Of a DNA stretch of 64,000 bases, positions 33,655 to 45,439 are shown piece by piece (the first letter of the stretch is position 1; every line of letters begins with the position of its first letter). Both the position numbers and the translations under genes were made by a program. The notes beneath the pieces were generated by a model. That model made no database searches and was not told where the DNA came from. It saw only the letters and a program-made list of their open reading frames with translations. The DNA comes from Ophioderma brevispina (lineage: Eukaryota > Echinodermata > Ophiuroidea > Amphilepidida > Ophiodermatidae), in NCBI GenBank assembly GCA_023653785.1, contig JAMKCH010035170.1:62001-126000 (forward strand), written 5' to 3'.

Positions 33655-34305
33655 TTAACGGATGGACAATAATGCGTATTCACAAAGCCTTGCCATGTCA
33701 AAAAGTGCAAGGGGGGGGGGGCTTGCTCGCAGCAAGACAGACAAACGGAGCGAATAGACGTGCAGACAGAAAGACAAGCAGACTTTTGGATGTTTTATCT
33801 AAAAGTTATTGATTATCGACCATTAAGTTTTATATAGGCCTAGACCTAAATAGCAAAATTGTCGAGCTTCATAATACATGAACGTTATTTGTACACTTTC
33901 TACAAATATCCTTGTAAAAATCTTATAACAGATGGCATGTTTATGGCCTCTGGTGGATGACAAAATGTACGAAATTTAAATGCGAGGGAAAATGCTCAGA
34001 TAAAACCTTTTGATATGAACTCAATGTCAAGATGAATAAAGTATTCAAGCATGAGTACCATACACTGAGAAAGTTAATGTATAGGCCTATGGATGTGGTA
34101 TTTTGCAAGTTTACAGCAAGTTTGCGGTATTTGGACGCAAAATAAATAAGACTTTTAAAAGGCCGAGGGGAGGTATTGCCTTGGCATGTTTTGCCTGAGG
34201 TTGATATGCCAATGTCGTGTATATCTCTCAACTTGAAGGAGTTATTCGTAGCAAGTTATTTTGTCTTGTTGAGTTATTTTGAAGTACAGATTAAGAAGCG
34301 ACTTA
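33655..34305. other. No recognised gene
   Basis: An 11-base G run at 33711-33721 and two TAGGCCTA palindromes (33835, 34082) are the only features. A 96-codon minus-strand frame at 33941-34231 has no recognisable domain. Confidence 0.5.
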
Positions 34306-34310
34306 TTGAC

Positions 34311-34365
34311 ATCATCATCATCATCGGCGTTGTCCGTCATGGTCCTCAATTGTCATCACCATCAC

Positions 34366-34415
<50 letters not shown>

Positions 34416-34760
34416 CCACCATCATCATCATCATCATCGTCCGTCGTCGTCGTCATCGTCGTCATCATCGTCATCATCATCGTCATCATCATCGTCATCA
34501 TCATCATCATCATCGTCCGTCATGGTCATCATTATTGCCATCACCATCATGATTATCGTCATCCTCATCGCGATTGTTATTGCCATCATCATCGTCAGCA
34601 TCGTCGCCGTCATCGTCTCGTCATCGTCTTCGTCATCGACATCAACATCATCATTGTCATCGTCACCACCGTCGTCGTCGTCATCATCATCATCATCATG
34701 ATCACTACCATCATTTTCATTACTATAGACATCATTACCAACAATCATCGTCATCATCAT
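34311..34760. repeat. CAT/ATC trinucleotide microsatellite
   Basis: About 450 bases dominated by (CAT)n with GTC and ACC variants, longest pure runs at about 34365-34410 and 34420-34437. It gives false open frames of poly-Ser, poly-His and poly-Asp in all readings. Not considered coding. Confidence 0.95.
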
Positions 34761-34769
34761 CACGACCAC

Positions 34770-37405
34770 TACTGACCGCCACAACCACCACCACCACAAC
34801 CATTCACCGTCGTCCAACAAAACCACCGTCCTTGTAACCACAACCACCACCTAACATTAATTAATGCTGCCATATGAATCGTTCAGTGCCGTCATCATCA
34901 CCCTTTGTACGGTTCGCCATTTGCAGGTAAAGCATCGACTTGGCACTGGAATAAATGAGTGTTACCTATACGCACTCATCTCCTACAAGGTCATTGGTTT
35001 TGTTTAGAAAGAATCCAACCTGATGAAACTTGTTTTGTAAATGCTTCCATTCAAATTTGCTCTCAGTTCGAGTCTCTCCAAACAATGGCGAAACCGTGCA
35101 AAGGGCGGATATTGGCTTAACAAGAAAATAAACTTTGGATAAATATTCAAACAACGCGTCCGAAAAAAGTCAGAGTGTACCAACTTGCCCAACCGAACTC
35201 GTTAAAAACTCGCTTCATATATCAACTCCCCCATTCACAATTTACTTTATTAACCATCTCCAGTAAAAAAGGTCACTTGTCGCATCAGAAGCGCGCCTCT
35301 CATCTCCAAGCCGACAGACACGGGAGGAAATTGCCATCCCAAATGCTGTTCCGGTTTGATCTTCATCTTGTCATACCATATTCAAGACAACATAAAGATG
35401 ATTAAGATGACATTTTAATTACGAAAGATTTGACCGAGACGATTATATTCTTTTAGCTTTAGCCGGTCAATTGGAGTAGAACTGAATGAAAAATAAATAA
35501 GTACACCTGATACGGTCGGACGAAGAAAATAGTGGTCAATGCTCCTCGTTAAGGGTAAAGGGCAATTGATAGAATCTATCTCCCGTCTATAGGGACGAGT
35601 TCAAGACCTTCAAAAAGTTCAAGACTTCGAATATACCACGATAATGCATTCGAGTACAAACAGATTGGACTTATCTTTTGCATTGTGTTACCAGGAAATA
35701 TCTGCGATAATGACGGTACAAAATATGTAAAACCAAACAAAGCGAGTAAAAAGGCCAATGTGAACCCTAAATACCAATTATTTTATTAAAATATAACATC
35801 TTGACTTGTGATAATTGCGCGAACCATAAACTACATGTATATACTATTTGACTGTTCATTTTGGATACGTCTTCACTGATAACCAATGATCAGTGACCAA
35901 CCACAAAATGAACCATGGTTTAATATTAGAACAAATAATTTCTTACGTGCGGCAAAATTAATTAGGCTTTGTGAGTCCTAGTTATTTCAAGTAAACTGTT
36001 AAAATGTGACACAAACCGAAAACTTTTGTCAGTCAAAGAACTTTATGGAATCGGCGCAGTATTTGAATAACCATGACAGTCATGGCGCAACGGCATTTAA
36101 CCACTTACGTGGATAAAGGGATTCTATGGGACCCTACAAAAATCTAAACGTTATTTTGTGCTAAAAGTATTATTTTTAACAAAAATACAAAATTTTGTAA
36201 TTGTTAAACTTTGGAACACGCTCTGCATCGGTGAAAAAAAATAAAAAAAATGTTGCACCGTTATTAGTAATTACGAACATAGAGCCTCTGGATCGGCCCC
36301 CTTCTCCACTAACGGGAGGAGTCTAAAAACTAATCTCACCATATAATGACCTTTGACCTTTGGTCTACACCATATGGACTATTTACTACAATATACAATA
36401 TTTAGTAGAATTAACGTTTCTCTTTAACCAATTACATGCGGATATGTAATCTGATCCAGATTGATCCAAATCATCCATTTCCCTGTAAATGAATGGGAAA
36501 ATAAGTCTGGAAAAGGCAAGCACTAAATACTTAAAATGTATCCTGGCACTCAAATTTATTAGTTTATAATGCCTAAAATTATTTGGTCTATTTCTAAACT
36601 CATAAAAGCCCATTTATTTACCATTTTAGTTATATTTGAAAATGTCAGTACTCAAGTCGGGTTGGCAATTTGGTTGTTGTTGGTGTTTATGTTCTGCGAT
36701 GTTCAGTGCTGTCGTTGTTGTTGTTTGGTGGTCTTCTTTTTTTACTCCTTATGCATTCATTTTGCCTGATTATGCCCATTTTCAGGAATGAAGTAAGAAT
36801 CTACGGTCTTACAGGATTGTTTTCTTCAAAACCACCCTTTAAAGATCCTGTGCCTGTTTACTTTAATAAGCAAGACATTAATTATATCTCTCATCATACA
36901 AGTGCGCGAGTCGTATCCGTTATTCCATTTTCGCCATTGATGGAATGTCTCTAGATCGGATCGTATCTCACGAGGACTTGGTTGCCGGATATGACTGGAT
37001 AAAAAATATAACGAATATTACACTGCTTTCAGGTCATTGATGATGGACGAGGGTCAGTGGTGAAGAATCCAAATTATTAAGGGGAGGATGTTTATTTTTA
37101 GTTCATCTATATTACTCCGGAGTCTTAGACTTAGACATTATGATTTATACTGCCAAGAAATTGTATGGCGAAGATTGTGACTTTACTGACCAAGTACACG
37201 TGGAAAATTTATGCGGTCTGCCAGCACACTAAACATATTTTAGGCCGTATCTTGTGATAGATTATTTACCACCTTATCACATTTTAAAATACACTGTAAA
37301 TTAAAATTAAACACACGTGTGTGTTAATTTGCAAAGCTTTTTAAAAATTAAAATTGTTAATTTTAAATGACACAAGTAAAGTAAACTAAAATCCAATCAA
37401 ATATT
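34770..37405. other. No recognised gene
   Basis: AT-rich DNA with scattered 60-94 codon frames lacking recognisable products. A TGACCTTTGACCTTTGG motif at 36348-36364 resembles the core of the repeat at 11.7 kb. TACACTGTAAATTAAAATTA at about 37289 may be one end of another small TIR element but no partner end was convincing. Confidence 0.5.
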
Positions 37406-37412
37406 AAGCCTA

Positions 37413-37741
37413 CAATGTAAAATGGTGTTGGCAAAAAGCCTTTATGTGTATCAGTTTTGAGACATGTATATATTTAGACAACAAATAAGTCTTATTGCAA
37501 GACATTGTCAAATGTCACGTCTCTTTGCAAGACACTAATCACAATATGTTTATGCAAGACACATGGGTTTTGTAAGACCGCGTTTTTGTCATCAATTGGG
37601 AGACAGGGTCTGGCTGGAAGACGTGTCTTCGTGTCTTAGATTACGTTTTAATTGGTTTTATTTTCTTTTATTTCTATTGTTGAAGACATGTCTATACCAG
37701 ACCAGTCTTACAAATGACGCCAAGACACCATTTTTACAGGG
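37413..37741. mobile_element. TIR element rich in AAGACA/TGTCTT words
   Basis: Left end CAATGTAAAATGGTGTTGGC and complement of the right end CCCTGTAAAAATGGTGTCTT match over about 18 positions with small gaps. TA flanks both ends (37411-37412, 37742-37743), fitting a mariner-type target. Inside, words such as cacgtctctttgcaagacac, gagacatgtat and gaagacatgtct resemble the ~98 bp satellite unit at 18.6-21.4 kb, so the element may be a relative of the satellite's source. Confidence 0.6.
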
Positions 37742-37813
37742 TACGGATAATAATTTTAACATGTAATGTGTTTAATCGAAAGAAATCTAAAATTGTTTAA
37801 GAACACATACAAA

Positions 37814-38346
37814 TTAAGCACATTAGCACATTTTTTTGAAGGCGCCCCCAAATTTCACAATTTTGGAGATTTTTACACGTTGCATTGGAACTGGCTAGTC
37901 AACTACCTGTGACTGGTTAAGCTGGAAATGTATATGTTCACAAACGAAGAATTTTTGTAACTAGAATAATGAATATCGGGAAATCCCCGATAATAATTTA
38001 AACGGCTGCTGGAAACGGCCTCCATGTGAAATAGCCGGGAATAGCGCATATACGTTTACGGCTCATCCATTAGGTTGTTTTAATAGTTGGGCAAGTCAAG
38101 ATAGAGGTTATTTTCTCGAGTGGCACTATTTCAATCAGGACGGACATAAACGTAGCATTTTCCAGCTCTGCCGTTAAGTCCAAACTGGGTCCCACTTCTA
38201 ATTACAAAAATCGCTTATTTTTGATAAATACGATTTTTTAGCATTATCTTCGCAGGTATTAGTTTCTTAGACAATGACCAACGTAACGGTGCAAAAGATC
38301 AAATTGAAATTGGGGGCGCTCTTCCAAAAATGTGCCATTTGCTTAA
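37814..38346. mobile_element. ~530 bp element with GCGCCCCCAA-containing inverted ends
   Basis: Left end ttaagcacattagcacattt followed by gaaggcgcccccaaattt; the complement of the right end reads ttaagcaaatggcacatttt then ggaagagcgcccccaatttc. The inverted match covers about 45 bases with few differences. The ~450 base interior has no coding potential. Target duplication not resolved. Non-autonomous DNA element by structure. Confidence 0.7.
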
Positions 38347-38349
38347 GTG

Positions 38350-40365
38350 TTTAATGTTAGTTTTTAAGATAAAACTGTTTACAGTTTTAACCAATAAATA
38401 CATCACGAATGTGATTTAGTTGCTGATGTGTTTAATTTATGTTTGAGGTATCAACATAAAAAAAGTACAAATAAAATACGCAAGTGCTCAAATTTATTAG
38501 GAGTGCAAAGTGCAACATTAATAAATTACTAAATTATGACAAGGATGGTGATTTAATTAGCAAAAAGGGTGACTACTTTGCTTTGTCCCTGATTTTAGCC
38601 ATAAAAAAGCCCGGTAAAAACGGGGGACAAAACTAGCTTTGGGGATATGTTTCAAATTCGAAGAAATCCACGTTTTCCAACCGCCCATTTCTAACATTGG
38701 GCCTTTTACTAGCCAAATGCAACAGAAGTTGGGGCTCGTTGCTTATTGGTTAAGATGTTTCGCCATCTATTTTCTATAGCTTATTTATGGAATCGCATCT
38801 ATGTTATTTCATTATCATATACTAAAAAATTGAAACTAATTGAAAATGGTACCCATTAGGGCATTATGAGTATATATTTTGGCAAGATTACCAATGGAGG
38901 ACTCCGCGCGCGGGGGGAAGGGGTTTGAAAGCGGGAGACAAAACTTCAATGCATGACCAAACGTTTTTTTAATTGGGGAGTAGAGGTCGAGTCTGGGGGA
39001 TCCCTATGTCCACTTGGCGCCATCGCTGATATTAATTAAGGGGGAAATAATGTTGTCAGACGATTATCTCAGGCGTTTAATTAAGCAAGACAATTAATCG
39101 CCGAAATATTAAAAAAGAAAACCCCCGGTGCAAATCCTTTTTCTAATGATCGGGCGTTATGATCAATGCATGGATGTCATATAAATACGTGTGTATCATT
39201 TTGCAGTACACATCTAGCTATCAGGTTTAGTCATATGTAGGGCATGGTATACGATAGCGATATTTAGGGTTCAAATGATTTGTAGCCAAGCTCAGGTTAG
39301 ATGTCAGTGAAACCAACTACTATAGGTAGCTCATCGATACCATCAAAGAGAAGCTGGTAGCTATATAAGAATTTCCAGGGTTTTCACATTACGGATACTC
39401 TGTACAGTACCACTTTCACCACTATCGCACGCTAAAATTTCACTTCAAAAGGGATGAATTATCTCTTAAAATATAAGGAAAAAGCCTCAATTTGACTTTT
39501 TCATTTAAAAAAAAAACATTATTTGATCCTATATGTGCTTTATAAAGAAATTAAGGATGAATAGAGAGCAGATCTCTCACATTGCATTTCAACATTTCTA
39601 TAAAAACGACGAAAAATATTAACTGACCGCAAAAAAATCCCGCGCTTTTCGTTAATGTTTAAAGAGGTATGCCAAGTATCCATTTCTGAAAGTGCATGGT
39701 CCTCCTTCAGGGTTCAATTCCATTGAAAGGATCAAAGGGACATCTTATTTCACTACCGCATTTTATGTCACCATTTGTAACTTTTGTTGTATGCGCTTTA
39801 TTATTCTCCAATTGAACGGGAGGTCAAGTCGAGTTAAATATCGAGGAAGCTGTGTTTTGAAAGCTAACATGGAAAATGGTTGTTTTAAACGTTAAGGGAT
39901 AGCCTACATAGTACGTATAAATATAGAGTTTGTTCTGGACAATCACGGCCCCCCCCCCCCCCCATCTATAGCGGACTGCACAGTGTGGGTGATTAGATTG
40001 TATTTCCATTTGGTCTAAAAAACCTTATTTCCAATGCCTGAAGATACTAGCGATACTTCATGTCATGCATGCCTCTGAGCGAAACACCTCATTATACATT
40101 GCCTAACCTAAGACTTAAGACCCTAAAGGTAAAGCTAAAAACTTAGGACGCTAAAAACTAATTAAAATATATTGGCATCAAAACAGTAGAGAAAGGAGAA
40201 GTATAGAGAACCGTCCTGTGGTCTACCCTGTCAGTAACTGATTGCCAGTGAAGCTAATCTCTACAGCACAAACACTGTTTTTCCCATACAACATTCTGAA
40301 TTATACCGATATCATGACTAGACCCCAGCGCAGGCCTTTTCTAAGGTCTGCCTTGACTATAGCGT
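38350..40365. other. No recognised gene
   Basis: AT-rich with a GC patch at 38903-38930 and a 15-base C run at 39949-39963. A ggttcaattcc string at 39712 was checked as a tRNA B box and rejected. Short frames have no recognisable product. Confidence 0.5.
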
Positions 40366-40369
40366 CATT

Positions 40370-43260
40370 GAAAAGTGGAGGGTTTTTCTAATGCAAAAAG
40401 TAACATCATTGCTGATATGGGTGCAATCTCCAACGCGATGTCCTATATGTCTGCAGGAAATCACAGAGGAATGTGATAACACCGCGTACCGGCAACAAAA
40501 CCAGGAACGGTCCTTGCCATCGAGATACAACATCGAAAACATGGAAGTGCTTATATATGTGGAAAAACGAGAGACCACAGTAGAGCAAAATTCACCGGTC
40601 TGATGACAACAACATCGAGGTCCTCACCATTGAGCTCAGCTCTGTCATAGTACAGACCTCCATCAGTAGACTTCATGCACCCTCAACTCAGCCTTGAGAA
40701 TCCCACCAAACCTCACTTCTTCATTGGCGATTTTCAAACATGCCATTGATCAAATGGGTCTACAATTGAAATAACAGACGGACATCTGTCGAAAGGAAGG
40801 GTAGACAGTCAACATCTCCTTCACGACTCTAACCTGCCGCCATCATTTCATACCACCCGTTGGAAGAGAGGTTACAACCCTGATTAGCTATTGTTAGCAA
40901 AAACATCTCTAAACCTGATAGCAAGGAATTGTTTTGGACCCTGTTCCACTAACTCAACATCGTCCAATCGGTACCCAAGTCAACGCTGCCGTAAGACCAA
41001 ACAAGGTGCCTTTTAACACATTTATGGCCCATTTTTCAGTCAGCCGCTAGCTTTCCTCGATGTTTCTTTTTTGCGTCTGGGTTGACAGGTAAAACCATAA
41101 TCCAACAATGTTTTGAATGTTCAATAACACTCCTTTTGTAAACACGCTAACAGTGATTTAGCAAAGGAAAGCCAAATTCCTGGGCAGTCAACCACTCTAT
41201 AAATCATTATTGATATGCAGCAGTGGCTTTTCAAAGGACTTGGATTATGTGGTTTATCTGCCAGCCTATATCCCAAAGCCCAACGAGACTGATATCAGAA
41301 CAATATTTGTTCCCTCTCTGGTCAGATGTGATCCCTTGGCCATATAGGTTTTAAGCGTCGCTTGAACTACATGAAGCAACTGGCAAGGATTCACTGATGA
41401 CCTGGATCAGAACGTGACGAGGATTGCTCCAAACCCCATAACTATGACACATTTGCCCAACTAGTGACAAGACTGCCCGGATATTCATACCCCGAGCTGT
41501 TAGGACGGAATATATACCAGGCCTTTCCTAGGAATTTTAGAAAATTCAGGATAATTATTATTACCCATGTTTGAAGCTGATCCTTTCTCGGCTAAAACAA
41601 CTGCTAAAGGTGAGGATCTCCCAGCAAAAGATCCAAACCTGGCATACTTTATTTGACGCACGATATGACCATACCAGCAAGAAAACATGATCTACCATCC
41701 GAAAGCTCCGATGGGATCCAACAACCCTCCACAGCAGCCAAATGTGTCACACACCCAACCCAGTTCCCCACCAACTGCTTTTAAATGGCAAGTGCAGCAA
41801 GAAGCCCCGAATAAGATCAAGCTAGACCGTACGAGGTTTAGTGGCGACCCTGGTTCACTCGCCCCTTCAGCATGGACGAATGTGAATTCGGTATTGCTAA
41901 ACTTCAACAAGGAAAAGCATTAGGCCTGACAACATCTCAACTGAGCAACTGAAAAACTTCGGCCAGTAGCAAAGGAATAGCTTCTTGAGCTCTACAATTG
42001 TTGCCTTATTTCCCAAAGGTACCCATATATCTGGAGGAAAGCAAATGTTATGGCACTTCTAAGCCTGGGCCAAAGACCCCCATCCATCCTCAAAAAAGAG
42101 CTATGGACCAATATCACTCCTCAAGCATACCTACAAGCTTTTTTAACGTCTCCTGCTCAACGTATCGCACCTATGATAGACGAACACCCCATACCAGAAC
42201 AAAGCAGGTTTCCGGAGAGGCAAATCAACAACAAGCCAAGGTAGATAACTTAATTAAAACATTGATGGTTTTTTTTCGAGAAGGGTATGGTAACCAGAGA
42301 TGTGTTCGTCGACCTATCAGCAGCCTACGACACTGTTAATCACAGATGCCTACTCCATAAGATTCTGGAAATCACCAAGGACATCCGCTTGACTAAGTTT
42401 ATCAAATGATTGCTGGCAAACAGGATGTGCTTGTTCAGCTAGAGGCGAAGAAGCCGATGGCATAGGCTCAAGAATGGACTACCACAAGGGAGCGTGCTTG
42501 CACCTCTCTGTTCAACATCTTACCTACGACCACCGAGGATGCAGGAAACCTGTACGTTTGGTTATGTAGGACGATTTGGAATTAGCGCACAAGATGCAGA
42601 CGCTGGATCACTTGCCATGTGACTACCCAGTGCATAGTATGCTTGCCCTGTATGAAAAAAAAACCAACCCATGCCAGAAGCTTGATCCAGCGTTAATGCC
42701 TCGATCCTGCTGGCTTATCACAGGATGTCTTCGCCCAACTCCAACGGAGAAACGTACACATCACCTAGCAGGAATTTCTCCACCAAACATCCGTGTCGTG
42801 TAGCGAGCATTGCAAGAGCGTAGTGCCAAGAAACATTGTGAAGACCTAGTTTGGACGAGACCAGCTGCTAACGCCCTTTAAATCCAGAGAGAGTTTCAAC
42901 CCTTTGAAACAGTCTCTAAGAGTTTAAGAGAGTCACCTGCCTTGTGGAAAGAAAGACTTGATCTCAACCGAGTAACAGCTGTTGGTATTGATCCTGGTGA
43001 GATTCTTCCACCTGGAGCTGACTCCCCATGGTCTGAATGGCGATATCTCAACATATTGAGAACCAGAATCAGCCTATCTAAGGTCCGTTCCTTGCAGAGT
43101 GGGGCTACCTGGAAGCAGATCAGACACTACCTGTGGTTGTGGAACAGCACCAGAAGCTACCAGAGACAAGAAAATATTGGTCTGCCAATGTTGGAGCAAA
43201 AACACTGCCAGAACAAGGACCTTGCAGAAATTCTGAAGCTGTCAGACACTAGTTGATCCA
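40370..43260 (+). mobile_element. Long but decayed jockey/CR1-like LINE
   Basis: Plus-strand frames, heavily shifted, carry a non-LTR polyprotein. The region 40380-41640 would cover the endonuclease and linker but has no clear catalytic motif. Recognisable reverse transcriptase pieces: a GPDNIST block (~41925), YIWRKANVMALLKPG (~42030), motif A in VFVDLSAAYDTVNHRCLLHK (~42303), motif B in NGLPQGSVLAPL (~42473), then YACPV (~42640) and ITGCLRPTPTEK (~42718) from the C-terminal region. 42942-43256 is a 104-codon tail. Motif C and much of the palm after motif B are deleted. It differs from the LINE at 30.2-32.0 kb in both sequence and tail. Confidence 0.75.
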
Positions 43261-43352
43261 TCTCTGGTGGAATCATATGAGACCTCTGGGTTTGGATACG
43301 ATAAGAAGAACTACAAAAACTAGATCATGTTTCAAATTCAAGAAATCTTGAT

Positions 43353-43634
43353 GGCGCCAAAACAGTTAGGGTATTGTTTGTAGTGAGACAGGGTCTTACT
43401 TTTGTAGTTGGACCCTTACTTACTCAACCAAAATTAGGACCCAATTGGTTGGCGCTCAAGTAAATTGGAATTGATACGGGTCTTAGTTGGACCCTTAACT
43501 CAACAAAAAACTAAGACGCTAAATTTGTTGGGCCCAAAAGGAAAAAAATAGTGGAATTTTAAAACAAGGTTCTAGTTTTGTGGTTGGACCCTTACTCAAC
43601 TTCAAAAAGTAAGACCCCTAACTTGTTTGGCGCC
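43353..43634. mobile_element. MITE with GGCGCCAAA ends and internal ~90 bp subrepeats
   Basis: Left end ggcgccaaaacagttagggt; complement of right end ggcgccaaacaagttagggg. Inside, gttggacccttact-type strings recur near 43404, 43491 and 43583, each paired with an inverted (aa)gtaagaccc/ttaggaccc block, so the element is a chain of related hairpins. Target duplication not resolved. No coding capacity. Confidence 0.65.
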
Positions 43635-43679
43635 AAAATAATATATATGGGAATGAAAATTAAGTTGCTAGCTCTCACT

Positions 43680-43990
43680 TCAAAACGGCGTGGCGGCGTC
43701 AGATCTCTTTTTCGGGGGAGGGGGGGGCAAACAGGGGAAAAGTGAATTTTTTTTGGGGGAAAGTGAAATTCTGGGGGGGGAAAGTATCAAATATTTGGAG
43801 GATTTATAACCAATTTTGGCCACAAATCGCTGATTTTCCCCAAAAATTGCTGATTTTTGGCCCCCCCAAAAATCGTGAATTTTGCCCAAAATCCCTCATT
43901 TTTCTTTCGGCGGGTGGGGGAACTAGGGGGCAAGAAAAAATTGGGGGCCCATGCCGTGGCGCCGCCCACTGCATAAAAACGGGTTGAATA
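43680..43990. repeat. G/C-run-rich decayed element
   Basis: Starts acggcgtggcggcg and ends ccgtggcgccgcccactgc, with many G and C runs between and repeated aaatcgctgattttccccaa-like words. The ends are roughly inverted and recall CAGTGG-ended elements, but the match is too poor to define termini. Confidence 0.4.
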
Positions 43991-44010
43991 TTGGCGGGAA
44001 GCTTTACAGA

Positions 44011-44096
44011 TGGGGGTTTAGGGTGAAGGCAATCATTCTATCAAGATGCAAAAAAATTTATAGACTTCTTTAATCGGGTCATCCCCCTTAACACTA
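44011..44096 (+). repeat. Dispersed repeat (second copy at 53457-53516)
   Basis: Shares ttagggtgaaggcaatcatt / tttggggtgaaggccattct, a gac(t)tta(t)a middle and gggtcatcccccc/gggtcatcccccttaac ending with 53457-53516. Both begin with a GGGG and end with a CCCC stretch, suggesting a tiny inverted-ended element. Confidence 0.5.
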
Positions 44097-44832
44097 TATT
44101 AACACTGTCCGGATATACGTGGTGTTTCGCCAACTAAACTTTTTTTTGTAAATCCCTTGTTTTCGCAAAAAAAATGGTTTTACAACGAAAAATCCGCAAT
44201 CTGTAATCAATAAAAACGTGGTTTTTCGATTCGATAAACATTGTTTAACCGAAAAACAATTAGGGTTGCGATCAAAACAAGGATTTATTGACGAAAACAG
44301 GTTTTTGAGCCCATTCGACATGCCAAGACGGCCCGTGATGTATGGTTGCATGGATTATGGGATGTGGATACATGATGTAGTAGGCGTCTATGGTTAGGCG
44401 TAACCATAAAGGGCGGCACTTGCCCATAACGTCATCCACCATCTTGCACGGTGACGGTATACGGAAACACGCAAATCACGATGTTCATGCGATTGTTTAT
44501 GAATTCCCTCAACACCAGCGCCACTTTCGGCCACTAAATCTGTCAGGTATCCAGATTGAATGTGAATTAGTTACTCCGAACAAGCCGAAGAGTGGAAGGT
44601 CAACTTTTACGTCCTTTCAGAAGGGGTTTATACTCAACAAGGTGTTGTGCTTCATTTAACTCCTTGAACGAGTGAGAAGTCCCTGCCCCTTTGAAGGAGT
44701 ATAAACAATCCCTGAAAAGAAATGATGCAAAATATGATAGGCCTATAAACTGAAATCAAACTCGCCATTAAAAAGTAGCGATGGATAAGCACATGTGGTC
44801 GATTAATTGACAACGCCAAATGCAGTTTATGT

Positions 44833-45042
44833 CAGCCCGTACGATTTTTGATATAAAGGTTCAAAATTTAGGGCAAATATGACGAAAATTCCACTTTTTG
44901 GTGATGATGAGATGTTCAAAATGTCTAAAAAAGGACCATTAGGGGGGATGGGTCCATTTTTCCAAAAAAGTCCACTTTTTCGAAGACCCGCACCCCCACC
45001 CCCCCCCCCCGTTATAAAAAAAATCCTGCGCTACGGGCCCTG
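44833..45042. mobile_element. Non-autonomous element with CAGsCCGTA-type ends, copy 1
   Basis: Begins CAGCCCGTACGATTTTT and ends TCCTGCGCTACGGGCCCTG, whose complement is CAGGGCCCGTAGCGCAGGA. Internal text (tccactttttggtgatgatg followed by agatgttcaaaa, and aaaaggaccattag) recurs inverted in the element at 54510-54700. A 12-base C run lies at 44999-45010. Ends of this type are hAT-like, but an 8 bp duplication is not visible here. Confidence 0.6.
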
Positions 45043-45435
45043 ATAATTATGGTCCATGTAGTTGTGAACGAAAAACATTTAGACGGGAAGCTGGTCATTT
45101 TTAATTTCTATTCTTGTTTTATATATTTAGACACACTTAATCAGGGGCCCACAAGCAATGTTGTTCTGACTAACTGAATAAAACGCCCAAGTGAGAAATG
45201 GACCTTTTATAGCTATTCATTGTTAAAACGTGGTCCTTAACCAGTGAATAATGCTACACGCATTAGTGAACACAAAGATACCCAAAAGTATGATAGATAT
45301 AGACTAGAGGTCAATTTTGCAGGGGTTCCATTTTAGTCAATTAGGCTATTTGTCAAAAATTTTTGACATGACAACAAGAAAAAAATTCTTTCCAGGTGCT
45401 TCCGGTCAATAAATGACCTAGACATACTATGTATG
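45043..45435. other. No recognised gene
   Basis: AT-rich spacer without open frames, terminal repeats or RNA-like structure that I can support. Confidence 0.5.
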
Positions 45436-45439
45436 TATT

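Noticed and set aside
34176..34850. Long open frames of poly-Ser, poly-His and poly-Asp
   Set aside because: They are readings of the CAT/ATC microsatellite in different frames and strands, with no non-repetitive coding sequence attached.
39700..39735. GGTTCAATTCC resembling a tRNA B box
   Set aside because: No A box at the right distance and no cloverleaf pairing.
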